This document shows positions 8,421 to 10,904 of a stretch of 10,904 nt of DNA, piece after piece (within the stretch, counting starts at the first letter, position 1; each line of letters opens with the position of its first letter). The notes beneath the pieces are model-generated. The model was not told where the DNA came from. It did no database searches and worked only from the letters and a program-made list of their open reading frames with translations. Position numbers and translations under genes: made by a program. Source of the stretch: JBBRXJ01 sp038248505 (lineage in GTDB: Bacteria > Bacteroidota > Bacteroidia > Bacteroidales > JBBRXJ01); NCBI GenBank assembly GCA_038248505.1, contig JBBRXJ010000099.1, positions 1-10,904 of the forward strand. Reading direction: 5' to 3'.

Positions 8421-9170
8421 TCAACGCGATAGATATTTTTCAATTTTTACAAGATCTTCTGGTGTATCAACGGGTAAATTTTCAATTTCAGTATGCGCTG
8501 TTTTAATTTTGTACCCATTTTCTATCCATCTTAATTGTTCTAGAGATTCTGCTTCTTCTAGTTTAGAAATTTTAAGCTGAGTGATTTGTTCTAAAATATC
8601 GCAACGATAGGCATAAATACCGATGTGTTTATAATATTGATGTTTGGTATGCCATTCATTTTTCTCAGCATTACGGTAATATGGAATTGGGCTGCGACTA
8701 AAATAGATAGCTTCATTAACCGCATTTACAATTACTTTAGGCAAATTAGGGTTAAAAAGATCGTCGTTTTCATGTATTGATCGAATGAGTGTGGCAATTT
8801 GTGTATCGAGTGCATTAAAACAATTTTTTAACAATTCGATATGAGAAATATCCATAAAAGGCTCATCTCCTTGTATATTTAGTACAACATCAAACGGTAC
8901 TTGAGTATTCGTTTTTATCACTTTAAGCGCCTCAGCACAGCGGTCTGTTCCACTTTTGTGAAAGTCACCAGTCATTACCACTTGCGCTCCAAAGTTCTTT
9001 GCTGCATCACTGATTCTCAGGTCGTCTGTTGCAATATAAACTGTATCAAGTGCTTTACATGCCTTTTCGTAAACGTGCTGTATCATGGGGCGTCCGTCAA
9101 TCTTAACAAGCGGCTTACCCGGAAATCGGGTGGAAGCATATCGTGCGGGTATTATTCCAATAAAATTCAT
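8421..9170 (-). CDS. kdsB: 3-deoxy-manno-octulosonate cytidylyltransferase KdsB
   Basis: KdsB activates Kdo with CTP to CMP-Kdo, the donor for the inner core sugar attached to lipid A. The 249 residues equal the family length (E. coli 248). The nucleotide-binding N-terminus IIPARYASTRFPGKPL (6-21), the STDR-like segment SGTDR (73-77), the metal- and CTP-binding NIQGDEPF (98-105), SRSPIPYYR (about 163-171) and the terminal VDTPEDLVKIE are all present. The ATG at 9170 fits the family start exactly (MNFIGIIPAR). It is the first gene of the minus-strand envelope cluster, so the cluster promoter should lie in the AT-rich region upstream (9171 onward), although I find no clear TAnnTTTG box there. 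The next gene starts 55 bp downstream. Confidence 0.97.
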   Translation of the reverse strand: MNFIGIIPARYASTRFPGKPLVKIDGRPMIQHVYEKACKALDTVYIATDDLRISDAAKNFGAQVVMTGDFHKSGTDRCAEALKVIKTNTQVPFDVVLNIQGDEPFMDISHIELLKNCFNALDTQIATLIRSIHENDDLFNPNLPKVIVNAVNEAIYFSRSPIPYYRNAEKNEWHTKHQYYKHIGIYAYRCDILEQITQLKISKLEEAESLEQLRWIENGYKIKTAHTEIENLPVDTPEDLVKIEKYLSR

Positions 9171-9228
9171 CTGTTCATTTATTTATGGGGGTAAAATTAA
9201 TAGAATGTAAGTTAATAATTTATTTTAA

Positions 9229-9473
9229 TGGGGAATTTCTGTATTGTAAGATTTTGGAATACCTCAACTTCAATTATTGGATTATGTATTTACTAGTGCG
9301 AATATTTAATGCGTTTTAATATGTATTAAATATTTACTAAATAGATGATAATGATACATATATATAGATATCATTTTTTATTTTATATTGATTAAAATGC
9401 TTATACTTGCTATTAAATACTACTAATAGGAATAATCCGTATCCAATGATGCTCTTACGAATTTGGGGAATTT
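9229..9473. repeat. Segment bounded by 10-bp direct repeats with imperfect internal inverted ends
   Basis: TGGGGAATTT is repeated at 9229-9238 and 9464-9473. Just inside are GTAAGA..TTGGAATAC (9246-9262) and, inverted, GTATCCAA..TCTTAC (9439-9458). These are similar but imperfect inverted ends. The 245-bp interval is AT-rich and encodes nothing. It could be a small non-autonomous element with a target duplication, or chance. Confidence 0.22.
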
Positions 9474-9488
9474 AGGAATAGCCGGCAG

Positions 9489-9523
9489 TTTTGTTTCTTC
9501 TGTTGCTCGAAAAAGAAACAAAA
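9489..9523. repeat. 11-bp perfect inverted repeat
   Basis: TTTTGTTTCTT (9489-9499) and AAGAAACAAAA (9513-9523) are exact reverse complements around a 13-base loop. The repeat lies directly beside the GC-rich hairpin at 9528-9545, and the A-run of its right arm doubles as the T-run of the minus-strand terminator. Its role is unknown. Confidence 0.5.
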
Positions 9524-9545
9524 AAAAGCCACGCGTGAACGTGGC
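9520..9545 (-). terminator. Factor-independent terminator reading in the minus direction
   Basis: On the minus strand the order is GCCACG, loop TTCACG, CGTGGC, then eight T's: a 6-bp GC-rich stem (9528-9533 with 9540-9545) followed by a T-run (9520-9527). It is a textbook terminator in shape, but no minus-strand gene is visible to its right in this window. On the plus strand the same hairpin would lie in the leader of the lipoprotein gene, 37 bp before its ATG, with no T-run after it. Confidence 0.6.
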
Positions 9546-9582
9546 CTACAACAAATTATTAATTTCAAACTTTAACAGACTA

Positions 9583-9816
9583 ATGAAAAAGTACAAATTA
9601 TTAACAATTGCTGCAATACTTATAACGATGATATCGTTAAATGGTTGCAAAAAAGAAGAGGTAACAGATATAAAAGTGAAAGAAACCAGTATTTCTGAAA
9701 CTGCTAATACAACAAAATTTGATTTTAAGGTCAGTGTTGTTGATGATCGTTTGGTTTTTGACACACGCGAAGACTATGAGAAATCAATAAGTTATTTGGC
9801 ATCTATAAGGAGATGA
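9583..9816 (+). CDS. Lipoprotein, N-terminal fragment before first frameshift
   Basis: This 77-codon frame starts at the ATG at 9583, which is chosen over an in-frame ATG at 9463 because it gives a classic lipoprotein signal: MKK, a hydrophobic stretch (about 6-18), then LNGC with the lipidated Cys22 and a lysine/glutamate-rich tether. The rest (VVDDRLVFDTREDYEKSISYL) looks like the start of a secreted domain and stops abruptly at TGA 9814-9816. The protein should be exported and anchored to a membrane. It is best understood as the first part of the larger broken gene at 9583-10479. Confidence 0.6.
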   Translation: MKKYKLLTIAAILITMISLNGCKKEEVTDIKVKETSISETANTTKFDFKVSVVDDRLVFDTREDYEKSISYLASIRR

Positions 9817-9841
9817 AAATTTTATTGGGTTTGAAAATTCG

Positions 9842-10399
9842 TTGGGCTTTAATTCGATGAGAAAATCGTACAATGTGAATGATACAGCTGAAAAACCGGT
9901 ATCTGATGATTTATTAGCAACATTATTAAACCCATCAGGAGTCATCCAAATTGGATCTACTGTTTTTCAGTATAATGCAGAAGAACAAAAGGTATATGTA
10001 GTAGGTGAGGAAAATGCTGATCTGTTGAGTGCAAAAACAAAATCAGCTAATCCTGATGTATTGGTTTTTAACGAGGATGATAATGTGTTTGATATTTTAG
10101 ATGGGAAAAACACCAATGAACTTAAGGCAAGTTGTCCAAACAAGTCTTATGCTAGAGACATTCCTACAGGCGAAGGTACAGCAGAAGCTAAGGTAGTTTA
10201 TCAAAGTGCTGGTATTTATTTTTCTTTGATTGCTCAGATAAAGAAAAATTATTATGGTGGTGCTGCAATTATAACTCTTAATTGCCCCGCTAGTACTAGT
10301 TTTTATTATAAAAAGAATTCTGGAGAAAAAAATGGATTGGATATAAATCAATTGGTGGAGATGGTGGAGAATATCCTTACAGACCATATTATGGTATGA
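9842..10399 (+). CDS. Middle fragment of the broken lipoprotein gene
   Basis: This 185-codon frame is the longest intact piece of the broken gene. Its first ATG (9842) falls inside the phrase LGFNSMRKSY, so it is an internal methionine rather than a true start, and the frame is open back to 9809. It has no signal peptide of its own. It contains NPSGVIQIGSTVFQYNAEEQKVYV, written here as two overlapping beta-like stretches, and two cysteines (in ELKASCPN and ITLNCPAS). Its last residues, after about 10330, are probably out of frame: the true frame continues to 10479. Confidence 0.5.
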   Translation: MGFNSMRKSYNVNDTAEKPVSDDLLATLLNPSGVIQIGSTVFQYNAEEQKVYVVGEENADLLSAKTKSANPDVLVFNEDDNVFDILDGKNTNELKASCPNKSYARDIPTGEGTAEAKVVYQSAGIYFSLIAQIKKNYYGGAAIITLNCPASTSFYYKKNSGEKNGLDINQLVEMVENILTDHIMV

Positions 10400-10479
10400 C
10401 AAGTCTTCAACGTTTTTATTTTTATTTAATGTTTTACGTAAGTGGATATGGTTCATTTCCATTATCTATTAATTGTTAA
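10316..10479 (+). pseudogene. C-terminal fragment of the broken lipoprotein gene
   Basis: The frame ending at TAA 10477-10479 reads EFWRKKWIGYKSIGGDGGE, then YPYRPYYGMTSLQRF and ends SGYGSFPLSINC. It is rich in Gly, Tyr and Phe like the rest of the protein, has no start codon in a suitable place, and makes sense only as a continuation of the frame before it. The last codons overlap a 22-bp palindrome. Confidence 0.55.
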
Positions 10480-10490
10480 TTAACAATTAA
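10469..10490. repeat. Perfect 22-bp AT palindrome
   Basis: The sequence from TTAATTGTTAA to its exact reverse complement forms a perfect 22-base palindrome over the stop codon of the reconstructed lipoprotein gene. It abuts the terminator stem, sharing its last two bases. It could be a protein-binding site or only the AT-rich side of the terminator. Confidence 0.45.
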
Positions 10491-10516
10491 CTCAGGCCAA
10501 TTTTGGCCTGAGTTTT
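10489..10516 (+). terminator. Strong hairpin between the two lipoprotein genes
   Basis: AACTCAGGCCAA (10489-10500) and TTGGCCTGAGTT (10503-10514) are exact complements, realistically a stem of 10-11 bp with a small loop, followed by T's to 10516. It lies 9 bp after the reconstructed stop at 10479 and ends 9 bp before the ATG of the next gene. This is close to ideal as the end of the first gene, yet it leaves no room for a promoter for the second gene. The T-run is short (4), so some read-through is possible. Confidence 0.65.
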
Positions 10517-10525
10517 AAACGAAAG

Positions 10526-10861
10526 ATGAAAAGATATTTTTTTATAATAGTATTGATAGTAATAGCATCTTGTACAAAAGAAGTTAAGATATCATTACCA
10601 GAACAAGAAGGAGCTGGTGTGGTTAATTGTTTATTTACCAATGATAGTATTTTTAATATTAAATTAAATTATAGCTGTAGTCCCTTAGAAAGCTATAATA
10701 AAGCGATTCAAAATGCTATTATATATTTATATAAAGGCATCTCGAAAAACTACTTTCTTGATGCCGTTGTTTATACAAATGTAGATTTTTGTTTAATCAA
10801 AAACAAACTTTTACCCCCCCCCCTTTTTTTTATTATAACACTCATTATTAGTGACTTATAA
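10526..10861 (+). CDS. Probable DUF4249-family lipoprotein, N-terminal part; frame lost near a C10T8 tract
   Basis: The ATG at 10526 opens a lipoprotein signal peptide: MKRY, a hydrophobic core (5-14) and IASC with the lipidated Cys16, followed by TKEVKISLPEQEG. The next part (VVNCLFTNDSIFNIKLNYS, then NKAIQNAIIYLYKG) has the pattern I associate with the N-terminal beta-rich domain of DUF4249 lipoproteins: short leader, Cys, acidic linker, VVNGLFT-like strand, then a strand describing an added value. Such proteins are often encoded beside TonB-dependent receptors in Bacteroidota. The family is usually several hundred residues, but this frame ends after 111. From about residue 92 (KNKLLPPPLFF) the sequence becomes unconvincing because of a run of ten C and eight T (10814-10831). 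A family-like stretch CDSQQDIPIPLV appears in another frame at 10867-10902. The gene is therefore broken, mis-sequenced, or both, and continues past the window. Confidence 0.6.
   Translation: MKRYFFIIVLIVIASCTKEVKISLPEQEGAGVVNCLFTNDSIFNIKLNYSCSPLESYNKAIQNAIIYLYKGISKNYFLDAVVYTNVDFCLIKNKLLPPPLFFIITLIISDL
10814..10831 (+). repeat. Homopolymer tract C10T8 inside a lipoprotein gene
   Basis: Ten C followed by eight T is highly unusual in this AT-rich window and is the longest G/C run in it. It lies within the coding part of the second lipoprotein gene, where the protein stops looking like its family. It is prone to replication slippage and to sequencing error. Confidence 0.85.
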
Positions 10862-10904
10862 AACGATGCGATTCACAACAAGACATACCTATCCCATTAG
10901 TTCG

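Larger units (their letters stand above)
9171..9582. other. AT-rich non-coding region between kdsB and the lipoprotein genes
   Basis: About 410 bp without a credible gene, separating divergent transcription units. It holds a 10-bp inverted repeat AATATTTAAT / ATTAAATATT (9301-9310, 9325-9334), with a nested one at 9315-9330. A second inverted repeat, AATGATA / TATCATT (9350-9356, 9369-9375), is followed by T's. A further repeat lies at 9489-9523, with a minus-strand terminator at 9520-9545. TGGGGAATTT occurs twice (9229-9238, 9464-9473). An open frame upstream of 9583 begins at 9463, but it runs through these hairpins and gives a basic, unlikely peptide. Confidence 0.6.
9583..10479 (+). pseudogene. 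Secreted lipoprotein of unknown function, broken by two frameshifts
   Basis: Three consecutive frames give one coherent protein of about 298 residues. Frame one (9583 to about 9810) ends in ..EKSISYLASI. Frame two is open from 9809 and continues at once with GDENFIGFENSLGFNSMRKS and on to ..TSFYYKK. Frame three, open from 10310, continues with KKWIGYKS, GGDGGEYPYRPYYGMTSLQ and a Tyr/Phe-rich tail to TAA at 10477-10479. One extra base within 9806-9816 and one missing base in an A-run (10310-10314 or 10326-10332) explain both shifts, and together they cancel. The reconstructed stop lies 9 bp before a strong terminator, which supports the reading. The middle part (LLATLLNPSGVIQIGSTVFQ) resembles a widespread group of Bacteroidota lipoproteins without known function; this is from memory and no family name is assigned. 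The defects may be sequence errors or real decay. Confidence 0.7.

Noticed and set aside
4194..9194. Plus-strand open stretches opposite lpxA, lpxD, the HD gene and kdsB (4194-4502, 6724-6915, 7938-8201, 8901-9194)
   Set aside because: Each is antisense to a well-supported enzyme gene and has no motif of its own.
9463..9582. A 40-codon N-terminal extension of the first lipoprotein (ATG at 9463)
   Set aside because: It runs through two hairpins, is strongly basic, and would bury the lipoprotein signal peptide that starts cleanly at 9583.
9546..9764. Minus-strand open frame of 72 codons with hydrophobic stretches
   Set aside because: It is the antisense shadow of the lipoprotein signal peptide. 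The nearby minus-strand terminator makes it tempting, but nothing in the peptide supports a gene.
9807..9861. AAGGAG followed directly by ATG (9813) as a translation start
   Set aside because: There is no spacer between the motif and the ATG, Bacteroidota rarely use Shine-Dalgarno sites, and the frame stops after 15 codons.
10097..10462. Minus-strand open frame of 121 codons
   Set aside because: It is antisense to the broken lipoprotein gene, whose plus-strand frames give a coherent protein; the minus peptide has no motif.
10814..10861. Simple phase-variation switch at the C10T8 tract
   Set aside because: Reading the sequence with one C more or one C fewer meets a stop within about 30 bp, so single-base slippage cannot restore a full-length protein in this sequence.
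1..10904. CRISPR array, tRNA or rRNA genes, transposase or integrase
   Set aside because: I saw no regularly spaced repeats, no tRNA-like cloverleaf and no recombinase motifs on either strand.

Overview
The window looks like an AT-rich chromosome of a Bacteroidota bacterium (Flavobacteriia, Sphingobacteriia or a related class). The signs are the fused LpxC-FabZ enzyme, the order HD-phosphohydrolase / lpxD / lpxC-fabZ / lpxA, the almost complete lack of Shine-Dalgarno sites, short lipoproteins ending their signal peptides in -LNGC or -IASC, and a probable DUF4249 lipoprotein. This is inference from gene content; no rRNA or tRNA gene is present to settle it.

Layout from left to right. (1) 1-2590, minus: the first 863 residues of a large cytosolic multi-PAS hybrid histidine kinase. 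Its receiver domain runs off the left edge. (2) 2591-2664: a short divergent promoter region. (3) 2665-3702, plus: thiL, thiamine-monophosphate kinase, convergent with the next block. (4) 3722-9170, minus: five envelope-related genes in one direction, in transcription order kdsB, an HD-domain phosphohydrolase, lpxD, lpxC-fabZ, lpxA. They cover CMP-Kdo synthesis and lipid A assembly from UDP-GlcNAc acylation (LpxA) through deacetylation (LpxC) to the second acylation (LpxD). The FabZ half serves fatty-acid elongation from the same hydroxyacyl-ACP pool. (5) 9171-9582: about 410 bp of AT-rich non-coding DNA with inverted repeats, a possible small element bounded by 10-bp direct repeats, and a factor-independent terminator that reads in the minus direction. 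(6) 9583-10904, plus: two lipoprotein genes whose reading frames are broken.

The left 9.2 kb is ordinary, intact core genome. The right 1.3 kb is where the sequence is odd. The first lipoprotein gene can be read as one frame of about 298 codons (9583-10479) only if an extra base near 9806-9816 and a missing base near 10310-10332 are corrected. The corrected stop then lies 9 bp before a strong hairpin terminator. The second lipoprotein gene loses its frame around a C10T8 tract (10814-10831), and all three frames close within 30 bp after it. The cause may be sequence error near a contig end or real gene decay; the sequence alone does not decide this.

I found no convincing new biological system, no CRISPR array, no transposase and no RNA gene.
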